Origin: Rhodococcus sp. IEGM 1381
GTDB taxonomy: Bacteria > Actinomycetota > Actinomycetes > Mycobacteriales > Mycobacteriaceae
Assembly: GCF_030056795.1 (NCBI RefSeq)
Contig: NZ_JASHKQ010000001.1
Location: 1,736,001 to 1,800,000 of the forward strand
DNA: 64,000 nucleotides
Reading direction: 5' to 3'
The position numbers were made by a program, and so were the translations under genes. Below the pieces are notes generated by a model. That model was not told the DNA's origin, searched no databases, and saw only the letters and a program-made list of their open reading frames with translations. Below, one piece after another: positions 55,186 to 64,000 of the stretch. Each line of letters opens with the position of its first letter. Positions within the stretch are counted from its first letter, which is position 1.

Positions 55186-56277
55186 GTGCCCACTACCGAC
55201 AGCACGACGGTAGAGGGCGAGAAGCAAGCACAGCAGGCGAGCGCGCCGTCACGGTACGGCGCGCTCGCCCGTTATCTCGGGGTCAGATTTCTGCTGATCA
55301 TTCCGACTGCCTGGATTCTCGTCACTGTCGTCTTCTTTCTGATGCGGGTGATCGGTGATCCGATCACGGCGGCCCTCGGTGGCCGCCTCCCTGCCGAACA
55401 GATCGCCCAGCGCAAGGCCGAGGCCGGCTACGACCGGCCGATTCTGACGCAGTACTGGGAGTACCTGACCGGCTTGCTGCGTGGCGACTTCGGTCGTTCC
55501 GCGACCGACAACCGCGCGATCAGCGACGTCCTGCTCGTCAACGGTGCAGCCACACTGGAACTGGCGTTCTGGGCATTGCTGGTGGCCTTCGCCGTCGGTA
55601 TCCCGCTCGGGTTCTTCGCCGCTACCCATCGCGACCGGTTCGGCGACGCCTCGTTGCGGATCTTCGCGATTCTGGCGTACGCGGCCCCGGTGTTCTTCGT
55701 CGGAATGCTGCTCAAGCTGCTGTTCGCAGTCAAGCTCGGCTGGCTCCCGGTGGCCGGACGAGCCAGCACCAATGTGGAACTGGCACTGCAGAACGTCTCG
55801 CCCAAGACCAACGTTCTGATCGTCGATTCGTTCCTGTACGGCGAATCGAGCTACACCGTCGACGTGCTCGAGCACGCGGTGCTGCCTGCTCTCGCCCTTG
55901 GTCTGTTGACGGCCGGCGTGTTCCTCCGGCTGGTGCGCGTCAACCTGATTCAGACGTTGCAGGCACCGTTTGTCGACGCAGCGCGGGCTCGCGGGTTGAG
56001 CGAGGGCACGGTGACGAGACGACATGCGTTTCGCAACGCGATGATCCCCATCGTCACCGTCATCGGCCTGCAGATCGCCGTGCTGCTCGGCGGCGCAGTG
56101 CTCACCGAAACCACCTTCGAGTGGCAGGGCCTGGGATACGAACTCGCCCGGTACCTGCAGGCACGCGATTTCGTTGCGGTGCAGGGCATCGTGACGTTCC
56201 TGGCCGTGGTGGTCGCCGTCGTCAGCTTCGTCACCGACGCGATCGTCGCACTCATCGACCCGAGAGTGAGGTTCTGA
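55186..56277 (+). CDS. Peptide ABC transporter permease (DppB type)
   Basis: This 363-residue permease has six membrane segments starting near residue 35, with LPAEQIAQRKAEAGYDRPIL and GDFGRSATDNRAI in the outer loop. The EAA motif is in DAARARGLSEGTVTRRHAFR, followed by GGAVLTETTFEWQGLG. GTG 55186 follows the binding-protein stop by four bases. It ends in an overlap with the second permease. Confidence 0.87.
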   Translation: MPTTDSTTVEGEKQAQQASAPSRYGALARYLGVRFLLIIPTAWILVTVVFFLMRVIGDPITAALGGRLPAEQIAQRKAEAGYDRPILTQYWEYLTGLLRGDFGRSATDNRAISDVLLVNGAATLELAFWALLVAFAVGIPLGFFAATHRDRFGDASLRIFAILAYAAPVFFVGMLLKLLFAVKLGWLPVAGRASTNVELALQNVSPKTNVLIVDSFLYGESSYTVDVLEHAVLPALALGLLTAGVFLRLVRVNLIQTLQAPFVDAARARGLSEGTVTRRHAFRNAMIPIVTVIGLQIAVLLGGAVLTETTFEWQGLGYELARYLQARDFVAVQGIVTFLAVVVAVVSFVTDAIVALIDPRVRF

Positions 56278-57245
56278 TGAGCACCGAAGTCGTGCTGTCC
56301 GACGTACCTCCCACCCGTCCACATCGTCGAGGATTTCCCGGCGTCGCGTTCGTCAAGTCCACCTCGGGATTGCAGCGTGTCACGCTGATCGTCGGGTTGG
56401 CGCTGATGGTGGCGTTCGTCATCGCGGCGGTGTTCGCGCCGCTTCTCGCGCCGTACGGGTTCTCGCAGACCAGCGATGCCGGGCAGGATTTCGCTCGCCA
56501 AGCGGCTCCGTCCGCCGAGCACTGGTTCGGCACATCGGTCCGCGGCGAGGATGTGTTATCGCGTGTGATCTACGGTGCCAGAACAGCATTGATGGTGATC
56601 GCGTCGTCGTTACTTCTCTCGCTGATCATCGGTGTACCTCTCGGGCTCGCCTCGGGTTACATCGGGCGCTGGTTCGACCGCGTGCTCGTGCTGTTCATGG
56701 ACGCGATGTACGCATTCCCGTCTCTGCTTCTCGCGGTGGTCATCTCGATCGTCGTGGCGGGTGGTCAGTCGTCGAGCTTCGGTGGCATCGCATCCGCGGC
56801 CATCGCCATCACGGCCATCTTCGTCCCGCAGTATTTCCGCGTGGTCCGCAACGCCACGGTGGCGGTCAAGACCGAACCGTACGTCGATGCCGCACGGGTC
56901 ACCGGTGCCGGCACGCCGCGAATCCTGTTCCGCCACATCCTCGCCAACGTGGTCCAGACGCTGCCGGTCATCATCACCCTCAACGGGGCCGAGGCCATCT
57001 TGACCCTGGCCGGGCTCGGGTTCCTCGGGTTCGGCATCGAACCCACCTCCGCCTCCGAATGGGGCTACGACATCAACAAGGCGCTGCCGGATATCTCCAA
57101 CGGCATCTGGTGGACGTCGGTGTTCCCGGGCCTCGGCATCGTGCTGGTGGTACTCGGTTTGACCATGGTGGGTGAAAGTGCAAGCGAGACACTCAACCCG
57201 CTGCTGCGCACCCGCAAGAAATTCAAGAAGGCGGTGAAGGTATGA
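56277..57245 (+). CDS. Peptide ABC transporter permease (DppC type)
   Basis: This 322-residue permease has a cytosolic N-terminus, then HWFGTSVRGEDVLSRVIYGA, several membrane segments and the EAA loop DAARVTGAGTPRILFRHILA with LTLAGLGFLGFGI. It starts at ATG 56277 inside the previous stop and overlaps the ATPase gene by four bases. Confidence 0.87.
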   Translation: MSTEVVLSDVPPTRPHRRGFPGVAFVKSTSGLQRVTLIVGLALMVAFVIAAVFAPLLAPYGFSQTSDAGQDFARQAAPSAEHWFGTSVRGEDVLSRVIYGARTALMVIASSLLLSLIIGVPLGLASGYIGRWFDRVLVLFMDAMYAFPSLLLAVVISIVVAGGQSSSFGGIASAAIAITAIFVPQYFRVVRNATVAVKTEPYVDAARVTGAGTPRILFRHILANVVQTLPVIITLNGAEAILTLAGLGFLGFGIEPTSASEWGYDINKALPDISNGIWWTSVFPGLGIVLVVLGLTMVGESASETLNPLLRTRKKFKKAVKV

Positions 57246-58927
57246 CATCGAGTGTCTCAAAGTCGAAAGAGAACACGCCACACGGGTCCGCACTGTCGGT
57301 GACGTCGCTGTCCGTCACGTTCGTCACCGATGCCGGCGAAGTCGACGCCGTCACCGAGGTCTCGTTCGAGGTGTATCCCGGCGAGGTACTGGCTGTGGTG
57401 GGGGAGTCCGGCTCGGGAAAATCCGTCAGCGTCAGATCCGCGATAGGTCTGTTGCCCGATACCGCACGCGTCGAGGGACACGTGGTGCTCGGTGGCCAGG
57501 ACGTAACGAGGCTGAGCAACAAGGCGTGGGCGCAGTTGCGCGGCAACAAGATTTCGATGGTGTTCCAGGAACCGGGCAGCGCTCTCGATCCGCTCTTCAC
57601 CATCGGATATCAGATAGTCGAGGCGCTGCGTGCGCACACACGCGCCAGGAGTGGAGCCGGCGGAACGACCCGAAGTGCGGACGGTAAGCGGATGTCGGCG
57701 AAAGATGCCAAGGCGCGGGCCGTGGAGTTGCTGACCATGGTGGGTTTGCCCAACCCCGAGCAGCGCTTCTCGTACTACCCGCACGAGCTCTCGGGTGGGC
57801 AGAAGCAACGCGTCATGATCGCGATCGCCATCTCGTGTGAGGCGAAGGTGATCATCGCAGACGAGCCGACCACCGCCCTCGACGTCACGGTGCAGGCCGA
57901 AATCCTCGAATTGCTCCGCGATCTCAAGGACCGGCTCGGCTGCGCCATCGTGCTCATCACCCACAGCATGGGCGTCGTGTCCGATCTGGCGGACCGCGTA
58001 GTTGTCATGCAGAACGGCCGCGTCGTCGAGGAAGCACCGGTGGCACAGTTGTTCGACGCCCCCGCAGACGACTACACCAAGAAGCTGCTGGCCGCGGTGC
58101 CGACACTCGCTGCAGTGGAGTCGGACAAGACCGTCGACACCTCGGGCGAACCGGTACTCGACGTCTCGCGGCTGGTGGTGCAGTTCTCCGGTGGTGTCGG
58201 CTCCCCGGCGTTCCGGGCGGTCGACGACGTCTCACTCACCATTCACCGAGGCGAGACCCTCGGCCTGGTGGGTGAATCCGGCTCGGGTAAATCGACCATC
58301 GGCAGATGCGTTGCGGCACTGCAGAAGCCGACCAGCGGCAGCGTGACGGTGTTGGGACAGAACATCGCCGGTGTCAGTGAACGCAAGCTCAAGCCGCTGC
58401 GCAAGCGCTTCGGCTTCGTCTTCCAGGACCCGTCGGCGTCACTGAATCCGCGACTGACCGTCGGACAATGTATCGCCGAGCCGATGATCGTGCACAAGTA
58501 CGGCTCCAAGGATGCGATCGCCGCCAGAACGACCGAACTTCTCGACGCCGTGCAACTGCCGTCCGGCACCGACAAGAGGTATCCGCACGAGCTCTCCGGT
58601 GGACAGCGGCAGCGCGTCAGCCTGGCGCGCGCACTGGTGCTGGGTCCGGATCTGGTGGTGGCGGACGAGCCGACCAGTGCGCTGGACGTCTCGGTGCAGG
58701 CAGCAGTATTGGACCTGTTCGAGGCACTACAGCAGGAATTCGGTTTCGCGTGCCTGTTCATCAGCCACGACCTCGCCGTGGTGGACCGCGTCGCGCATCG
58801 TGTGGTCGTGCTGCGCAACGGGGGAATCGTCGAAGAGGGAACGCCGTGGAAGATTCTGCGATCCCCCGAGGCGGACTACACCAAGAAGCTGTTGGCTGCG
58901 ATTCCTGGCAAGCGCCTGCATACGTGA
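57242..58927 (+). CDS. Peptide ABC transporter with two fused ATPase domains (DppD-DppF)
   Basis: This 561-residue protein fuses the two ATPases normally encoded separately. Domain 1 has Walker A GESGSGKS at 54-61 and signature LSGGQKQR; domain 2 has Walker A GESGSGKST near 340 and LSGGQRQR. Both have Walker B and H-loops (VLITHSMGV, LFISHDLAVV). Each domain ends with a short YTKKLLAA(V/I)P stretch typical of the oligopeptide C-terminal motif. The fusion fixes a one-to-one ratio. Confidence 0.88.
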   Translation: MTSSVSKSKENTPHGSALSVTSLSVTFVTDAGEVDAVTEVSFEVYPGEVLAVVGESGSGKSVSVRSAIGLLPDTARVEGHVVLGGQDVTRLSNKAWAQLRGNKISMVFQEPGSALDPLFTIGYQIVEALRAHTRARSGAGGTTRSADGKRMSAKDAKARAVELLTMVGLPNPEQRFSYYPHELSGGQKQRVMIAIAISCEAKVIIADEPTTALDVTVQAEILELLRDLKDRLGCAIVLITHSMGVVSDLADRVVVMQNGRVVEEAPVAQLFDAPADDYTKKLLAAVPTLAAVESDKTVDTSGEPVLDVSRLVVQFSGGVGSPAFRAVDDVSLTIHRGETLGLVGESGSGKSTIGRCVAALQKPTSGSVTVLGQNIAGVSERKLKPLRKRFGFVFQDPSASLNPRLTVGQCIAEPMIVHKYGSKDAIAARTTELLDAVQLPSGTDKRYPHELSGGQRQRVSLARALVLGPDLVVADEPTSALDVSVQAAVLDLFEALQQEFGFACLFISHDLAVVDRVAHRVVVLRNGGIVEEGTPWKILRSPEADYTKKLLAAIPGKRLHT

Positions 58928-59013
58928 GTTCTTCTCCTGACCGGGCACTCCGGTACCGTTGGGGCCGCGCCGCACCGGGCGCTGACATGAACTAGTACAC
59001 AGGCTGGAGCCGA

Positions 59014-60114
59014 ATGACCGAGGAATCCCAACCCACGAGCGCAACTCACTCGGGCGGTGCCTCCTACGCGGCGGCCGGGGTCGACATCGCCGCAGGAGAC
59101 CGAGCAGTGCAGCTGTTCGCGCCGCTCGCCAAGAAGGCCAGTAGGCCCGAGGTCATGGGCGGTCTCGGCGGTTTCGCAGGTCTCTTCGCGCTCAAGGGCG
59201 ACTACCGTGAGCCGGTCCTGGCGGCCTCGACCGACGGCGTCGGTACCAAGGTCGCCGTGGCGCAGGCCCTCGGAAAGCACGACACACTCGGCCTCGACCT
59301 GGTGGCGATGGTCGTCGACGATCTTGTCGTCTGTGGAGCCGAGCCGCTGTTCCTGCAGGACTACATCGCCGTGGGCCGCGTCGTTCCCGAGCAGGTCGCA
59401 GAGCTGGTCAAGGGCATCGCAGAGGGCTGCATCATCGCCGGCTGTGCACTGCTCGGCGGCGAGACGGCCGAACACCCGGGGCTGATGGCCGACGGCGATT
59501 ACGACCTTTCGGCCACGGGCATCGGCGTCGTGGAAGCGGATTCGATCCTCGGACCCGAGCGGGTGCGTCCCGGCGACGTGGTCATCGGAATGGGATCGTC
59601 CGGTCTGCACTCCAACGGCTACTCCCTCGCCCGCAAGGTGTTGCTCGAGATCAATCACATGGACCTCGGCGGGCACGTCGAGGAGTTCGGTCGCACCCTG
59701 GGCGAGGAATTGCTCGAGCCCACCAAGATCTACGCCAAGGACTGCCTCGCGCTCGCAGCGGAGACCGACGTGCGCACGTTCTGCCACGTCACCGGCGGCG
59801 GACTCGCCAACAACCTCTCCCGGGTCATGCCCGAGGGACTGGTGGCCGAACTCGACCGCACCACGTGGAGCCCGGCCCCGATCTTCTCGCTCATCGCTCA
59901 GCGCGGACGCGTCGAGCGGGCCGAGATGGAGCAGACGTTCAACATGGGTGTCGGCATGGTCGCGATCGTCGCTCCCGAGGACGTCGACCGAGCGCTGGCC
60001 GTGCTCACCGCACGTCACATCGACTGCTGGACGCTGGGCACGGTGAAGAAGGCCACCGGTAAGGACATCGCCGCCGAGCGTGCGCTGCTGCAGGGCAACC
60101 ACCCCAGGTTCTGA
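59014..60114 (+). CDS. purM: Phosphoribosylformylglycinamidine cyclo-ligase (AIR synthetase)
   Basis: This 366-residue purine enzyme converts FGAM to AIR. Blocks seen are SYAAAGVDIAAGDRAVQLF, LAASTDGVGTKVAVAQALGK, AEHPGLMADGDYDLSATGIG, GSSGLHSNGYSLARKVLLE and HVTGGGLANNLSRVMP. ATG 59014 has GGAG upstream. It ends against a strong hairpin shared with the convergent DUF3073 gene. Confidence 0.93.
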   Translation: MTEESQPTSATHSGGASYAAAGVDIAAGDRAVQLFAPLAKKASRPEVMGGLGGFAGLFALKGDYREPVLAASTDGVGTKVAVAQALGKHDTLGLDLVAMVVDDLVVCGAEPLFLQDYIAVGRVVPEQVAELVKGIAEGCIIAGCALLGGETAEHPGLMADGDYDLSATGIGVVEADSILGPERVRPGDVVIGMGSSGLHSNGYSLARKVLLEINHMDLGGHVEEFGRTLGEELLEPTKIYAKDCLALAAETDVRTFCHVTGGGLANNLSRVMPEGLVAELDRTTWSPAPIFSLIAQRGRVERAEMEQTFNMGVGMVAIVAPEDVDRALAVLTARHIDCWTLGTVKKATGKDIAAERALLQGNHPRF

Positions 60115-60136
60115 TCGGCTTACCGGACGAACAAGT

Positions 60137-60165
60137 GAGGGGGAGCCGCTAAGCGGCTCCCCCTC
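60137..60165. terminator. Bidirectional terminator hairpin between purM and the DUF3073 gene
   Basis: GAGGGGGAGCCGC pairs perfectly with GCGGCTCCCCCTC around a three-base loop. It lies between two convergent stops (60114 and 60185). There is no T-run. Confidence 0.75.
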
Positions 60166-60184
60166 AGTCGTTCAGTGCACAGTA

Positions 60185-60379
60185 CTAGCGTCGCCAGTCC
60201 TCGTACTCGTCTTCCTCGACTCGGGAATGCACATCCGAGTCAGAGTGGATGCCACGATGGGAGTTGGACGAACCACCGGAGAGTTCCTTCTGCAGACTCT
60301 CCAAGTCCGTTGTCGGTGAGCTGTACTTGAGCTCACGAGCGACCTTTGTCTGCTTTGCCTTAGCCCTGCCTCGGCCCAT
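60185..60379 (-). CDS. DUF3073 small protein
   Basis: This 64-residue protein begins MGRGRAKAKQTKVARELKYS and ends with an acidic DEYEDWRR. This basic-head, acidic-tail pattern is the DUF3073 family of actinobacteria, found beside purM in many genomes. The function is unknown. The 247 bases upstream to 60626 contain no other gene I can support. Confidence 0.85.
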   Translation of the reverse strand: MGRGRAKAKQTKVARELKYSSPTTDLESLQKELSGGSSNSHRGIHSDSDVHSRVEEDEYEDWRR

Positions 60380-60626
60380 GGCGGTGCCCCCTCGCGGACT
60401 TGCGGGGCGGCCTGGGGAAATTTGGCGGCCCCGTTAGAGTTGGTATTTCTTCCTGGCACACACTCTAGCGCGCGAATCGCCGCGATGCGCATACGGTGCC
60501 ACGTGTCTGTAATGAGTACGTCGGCGCGACACGCCCGGGGTCGGGGCCCACGCTGCCTGTACCTGCACATATCCGTGCGCAGGCGAACTATCTTCGCCGG
60601 GCGACACGAGAACTACGTGCTGCGCG

Positions 60627-61265
60627 TCATGGTTTGCGCGAGGATTTCAGCGCAGCTGCTGCATCGCGATGCACCTTCGGTGCCAGTCCCGGCTCATCGA
60701 GCAGTGTCCGCATTGCGGCTGCGTCCTTCCCCTCGAAGAGCATTCGTACCGTCACCCCGTGTTCGGGAATCGACTCCACGGTCACCGCGTCACCGGTGGC
60801 GAAGACACCCGGTTCGAGAACTCGGAAGTACGCACCCACATCGCCGCGTGCAGTGAACCGGCGAACCCACCCCGGCTCGCCGATCCACCGCGCGAACGTG
60901 CCGCAGGGTTTGCGAGCGATGGTCGCTTCCAGCGTCACCGTGCCGACTCGCCATCGTGAACCGATCACTGCATCGGTCACCGGCACCCCGCTGGTGCGCA
61001 GGTTCTCCCCGAATCGACCCGGCGGAACCGGCACCCCCAGCTCGTCGGCCCAATAGCGCGCCTCGTCCTCGTCGTAGACGTACACGGCCTGATCGAGACC
61101 GCCGTGGAACTTCGTGTCCCGGCAGTGATCGCCGCCGATACCCAGCTCATGGACGTCCACCGGTCCGTCGACGGGTCTCTTGTCGATGCCGCTGTCGCCC
61201 ACCGCACGGCGTCCGAACGGAACATCGGCGTGCACGACGCAGACAGCGAGAAGGGTCCCGGTCAC
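60627..61265 (-). CDS. MOSC-domain protein
   Basis: This 212-residue protein carries MOSC hallmarks: IGGDHCRDTKFHGGLDQAVY, GRFGENLRTSGV and the conserved cysteine in ARKPCGTFARW. MOSC domains bind molybdenum cofactor sulfur, and stand-alone versions may act in N-hydroxylated compound reduction; the specific role here is unknown. GTG 61265 overlaps the YgfZ gene stop by four bases, so the pair is co-transcribed. Confidence 0.85.
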   Translation of the reverse strand: MTGTLLAVCVVHADVPFGRRAVGDSGIDKRPVDGPVDVHELGIGGDHCRDTKFHGGLDQAVYVYDEDEARYWADELGVPVPPGRFGENLRTSGVPVTDAVIGSRWRVGTVTLEATIARKPCGTFARWIGEPGWVRRFTARGDVGAYFRVLEPGVFATGDAVTVESIPEHGVTVRMLFEGKDAAAMRTLLDEPGLAPKVHRDAAAALKSSRKP

Positions 61266-62386
61266 CGGCCGCGCAGGCGGTCGACGGCAGCTCGACCAGC
61301 TTGGACGTCGTCATAGGACGGGATGGAATCAGGATCGATCGACGCGGCACACGGACCTGCTTCGAGGGCGGTGTCCACCGGAATCGTTCTCTTGAGAAGA
61401 GCCAGAGCGATCGGGCCGAGCTCGAAGTGATCGATGACGGTACCCAGACGCCCCACCGATCGTCCGCCTGCGGTGACCGGGTCACCCGTGCTGGGCCGAC
61501 CGTCGGCGGAGCCGTCGAGATGCAGCAACACCAGGTGCCGCGGCGGGCGACCGAGGTTGTGGACGCGCGAGACGGTCTCCTGGCCGCGGTAGCAGCCCTT
61601 CTCCAGGTGCACGGCACCGAACTCGGCGGCACTGCCGATCCAGCGAACCTCGTGCGGAATGGTCTTCTCGTCGGTGTCGACGCCCACGCGCGGACGCAAC
61701 GATTCCACCCGCAACGCGTCGAAGGCCCAGGTTCCGGCCGGGGCGGCACCGGCGTCGCGCAGTCGGAGGAACCACTCGGTGAGATGTGCGCGGGGGATCA
61801 CCACGTCGTACGAGTTCTGGCCGGGCCACGGCATCCGCCGAACGAATCCGCCCCCGTCGATCGCCGACGCACCGTAGATCTCGCTCGGAGCCGGCACGCC
61901 GGCCTTGTCGAGGACCGACGCCGCGTCCGATCCGAGAACGGTGAGAACGGCGAGTTCGTCGGCCTCGCGGGGTTCGGCCTTGGCCCAGAACACCATCTTC
62001 TTCAGGAACGAGAGCAGATCCGGGCCTGCGGACCGCTCAGTATCGATGTACGTCACGCCGCCCAAGTCGGTCTGCACGAAGTGGTGCTCGATGCGGCCGT
62101 TGACGTCCAGGCTCAGGTTCTCGGCCGAGCTGCCGTCGGTCAGGTTCGTCACGAGTTGGCTCGAGATGGTGTTCAACCAGCTCAGGCGTTCGTCTCCGCT
62201 GATGGCGACAACGAAGCGGTGCGATCGATCGATGACGGCGGCGCCGCTCACGGCGTCGCGTTGCTCGCCGAACGGATTGCCGTAGTGCCAGGCCACCCCG
62301 GCGTCGACGCTGTCGTCCGGGGATCGAACGGCACCGGGAAGAGTGAGAAGAGGACTTGGGCTGATCGTCACGGAATCGGACACCAC
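61262..62386 (-). CDS. YgfZ/GcvT-like folate-binding protein
   Basis: This protein of about 374 residues has the YgfZ signature KGCYRGQETVSRVHNLGRPP near residue 270, preceded by an aminomethyltransferase-like fold (SGDERLSWLNTISSQLVTNL). YgfZ acts with tetrahydrofolate in Fe-S cluster protein maintenance. GTG 62386 and GTG 62383 are both possible. It is divergent from the dicarboxylate symporter by about 90 bases. Confidence 0.82.
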   Translation of the reverse strand: MVSDSVTISPSPLLTLPGAVRSPDDSVDAGVAWHYGNPFGEQRDAVSGAAVIDRSHRFVVAISGDERLSWLNTISSQLVTNLTDGSSAENLSLDVNGRIEHHFVQTDLGGVTYIDTERSAGPDLLSFLKKMVFWAKAEPREADELAVLTVLGSDAASVLDKAGVPAPSEIYGASAIDGGGFVRRMPWPGQNSYDVVIPRAHLTEWFLRLRDAGAAPAGTWAFDALRVESLRPRVGVDTDEKTIPHEVRWIGSAAEFGAVHLEKGCYRGQETVSRVHNLGRPPRHLVLLHLDGSADGRPSTGDPVTAGGRSVGRLGTVIDHFELGPIALALLKRTIPVDTALEAGPCAASIDPDSIPSYDDVQAGRAAVDRLRGR

Positions 62387-62477
62387 CCCATAGTAGGAGC
62401 CTGGGGAGTCCGACGTTTTACCTACGTGCAACGCATCGGATATCCGGGGGCGATTTCCCCTGTCTAGGTTTCGAGCC

Positions 62478-63776
62478 GTGAAAGCTATGAGACACCCGGC
62501 AGCACAAATAGGTCTGGCAGCGATCGGCGGAATCGTGTTCGGTCTGATCGTCGGTGACTGGGCCGCGAATCTGAAGTTCGTCGGCGATCTGTTCATCCGC
62601 CTGATCCAGATGTCGATCGTGCCGTTGGTCATGGCATCGGTGATCGTGGCGACGGGATCCATGTCCGGAACAGGCACCGGCAAGATCGCGGTGCGAACGT
62701 TCAAGTGGATGATCGGCTTCTCGTTCGTGGCAGCTGTGCTGGCGTGGCTGCTGAGCGTTCTCATCCGGCCCGGTGCAGGCATGGAATTCACTGCGCAACT
62801 CGACCCGAGCCTGGAAGAGAGCGCGAGCGAGGCGCTCGGCTGGCAGGACACCTTGCTCAACTTCGTCTCGACCAATGTCTTCAGCGCGATGTCCACAGCG
62901 ACGATGGTGCCGATCATCGTGTTCTCGTTGCTGTTCGGAATTGCGCTGCGCAACCACATCACCAAGACGGGCGACACCGGCGTACTGACGTTCATGGATC
63001 AGATTCAGCAGATCGTCCTGACGATGATTCGCCTCGTCATGACCATCGCTCCGGTCGGTGTCTTCTGTCTTCTCGCCGCTCTCGCCGGAGACGTCGGATT
63101 CTCCGTCGTCTCGACCGCGTTGAGCTACTTGGGGACCACCCTGCTTGGAGTGCTGATTCTCTTCGCACTGTTCGTGGTCGTGGTGACGGTACGAACCCGG
63201 TTGGATCCGAGAAGCTTGCCGAGCAAGCTCACCGAGCAGACGGCCATTGCCGTCACGACCACGAGTTCTGCAGTCACCTTCCCGACCGTTCTGAAGAACA
63301 CCGTGGAGAAGGTGGGTGTCAGCCAGAAAGTCGCCAACTTCACGCTGTCGATCGGACTCACCATGGGTTCGTACGGCGCGGTCCTCAACTACATGATCGT
63401 CGTGATGTTTCTTGCGCAGGCAGGCGACGTCGATCTCAGTGTCGGCCAGATTGCCCTCGGGATGGGTCTGGCGATCCTGCTGAACATGGGCACGATCACG
63501 GTGCCGGGTGGATTCCCGGTGATCGCGATGTTCCTCGCAACGTCGTTGGATCTGCCGTTCGAGGCGGTCGGCCTGTTGATCGCCGTCGACTGGTTCGCCG
63601 GAATCTTCCGCACCTTCCTCAACGTCAACGGCGACACGTTCGTCGCGATGTTGGTGGCCAACGCCGACGACGAGATCGACCGTGACGTCTACAACGGAAC
63701 CAAGTCGGTAGTAGCCGAGGACATCGACCTCGACGAGTACCGCGACGTGATGGCGCAGGCAGATCGAGCCGACTGA
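62478..63776 (+). CDS. Dicarboxylate/amino-acid:cation symporter (DAACS family)
   Basis: This 432-residue membrane protein is a second, distant relative of the dctA product: LFIRLIQMSIVPLVMASVIV near 35, TTTSSAVTFPTVLKNTVE, LSIGLTMGSYGAVLNYMIVV and DWFAGIFRTFLNVNGDTF. The serine-rich loop and the C-terminal Asp/Asn positions are conserved, so glutamate, aspartate or dicarboxylate uptake is likely. GTG 62478 gives a short cytosolic start. Confidence 0.83.
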   Translation: MKAMRHPAAQIGLAAIGGIVFGLIVGDWAANLKFVGDLFIRLIQMSIVPLVMASVIVATGSMSGTGTGKIAVRTFKWMIGFSFVAAVLAWLLSVLIRPGAGMEFTAQLDPSLEESASEALGWQDTLLNFVSTNVFSAMSTATMVPIIVFSLLFGIALRNHITKTGDTGVLTFMDQIQQIVLTMIRLVMTIAPVGVFCLLAALAGDVGFSVVSTALSYLGTTLLGVLILFALFVVVVTVRTRLDPRSLPSKLTEQTAIAVTTTSSAVTFPTVLKNTVEKVGVSQKVANFTLSIGLTMGSYGAVLNYMIVVMFLAQAGDVDLSVGQIALGMGLAILLNMGTITVPGGFPVIAMFLATSLDLPFEAVGLLIAVDWFAGIFRTFLNVNGDTFVAMLVANADDEIDRDVYNGTKSVVAEDIDLDEYRDVMAQADRAD

Positions 63777-63799
63777 CCGTCTGCTCTACAGTGACGGCC

Positions 63800-64000
63800 A
63801 TGGCCGATTCGGTACTGGTGACGTTGGACGGCCGAGTGCACGACGCCGGGCAGCCGTTGTTGTTCGCCGACGACCTGGCTGCCGTGCGCGGCGACGGGGT
63901 GTTCGAGACACTGCTCGTGCGGGGCGGCGCAGCCTGCGCAGTGGAGTTGCACCTGGCCCGTCTGGCGGCGTCGGCGACGGCACTGGAACTGCCTGCCCCC
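63800..64000 (+). CDS. Aminodeoxychorismate lyase-like PLP enzyme, N-terminal part (partial)
   Basis: Sixty-seven codons are present before the window ends: MADSVLVTLDGRVHDAGQPL, then FADDLAAVRGDGVFETLLVR and ELHLARLAASATAL. This is the start of a branched-chain-aminotransferase-fold class IV enzyme, in the PabC style. It should release 4-aminobenzoate for folate, which would fit the neighbouring folate-binding protein. ATG 63800 is preferred; GTG 63791 is in frame. Confidence 0.75.
   Translation, partial: MADSVLVTLDGRVHDAGQPLLFADDLAAVRGDGVFETLLVRGGAACAVELHLARLAASATALELPAP

Overview
The window reads as chromosome of a high-GC Gram-positive of the Nocardiaceae, most likely Rhodococcus or a close relative. 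The basis is the GC-rich codon use, the many GTG starts with 4-base overlaps between genes, DtxR/IdeR-type iron boxes, an MbtI-type salicylate synthase, an LppP/LprE lipoprotein, a DUF3073 protein and the purS-purQ-purL arrangement. The genus is inferred from gene content; no database search was possible.

Positions 1-14078 are iron acquisition. A siderophore operon carries a siderophore-interacting reductase fused to a methyltransferase-like domain, salicylate synthase, aspartate decarboxylase, ornithine N-hydroxylase, two FecCD permeases, a FecE-type ATPase and a second siderophore-interacting protein. After a convergent FAD monooxygenase comes a ferric-iron FbpABC transporter. Three iron boxes sit at the start of these units. 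Salicylate, beta-alanine and N5-hydroxyornithine are the building blocks implied; the assembling NRPS is not in the window.

Positions 14075-29184 and 43418-64000 are mostly core chromosome. They hold purine genes (purC, purS, purQ, purL, purF, purM) interleaved with an oligopeptidase B, a CitA/CitB-type two-component system next to a dicarboxylate transporter, glutathione peroxidase, thiM, lipoprotein and regulatory genes, an M18 aminopeptidase, a nucleoside phosphorylase, a fused-ATPase peptide ABC transporter, a MOSC protein, a YgfZ-type folate-binding protein, a second dicarboxylate symporter and the start of a pabC-like gene.

Positions 29185-43400 are an accessory island between purQ and purL, and the most interesting part. 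A small gene, called X here, occurs twice and is followed each time by a small gene Y. Both X copies are split at exactly the same codon (Trp36). Copy A is split by a 2.2-kb element (peptide deformylase, SDR oxidoreductase, HxlR regulator, and only the last 38 codons of a transposition gene). Copy B is split by a 7.8-kb element (FMN reductase, small monooxygenase-like protein, TetR regulator, then three tyrosine recombinases and a TnpC-like protein). Both elements have matching ends. Only the first recombinase is intact; the second and third are frameshifted. Between the two split genes lies a pentapeptide-repeat gene flanked by a 34-bp perfect direct repeat, followed by two unknown genes (Z1, Z2). 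I read this as a family of Tn554/recombinase-trio-like elements that insert site-specifically into gene X and carry different cargo.
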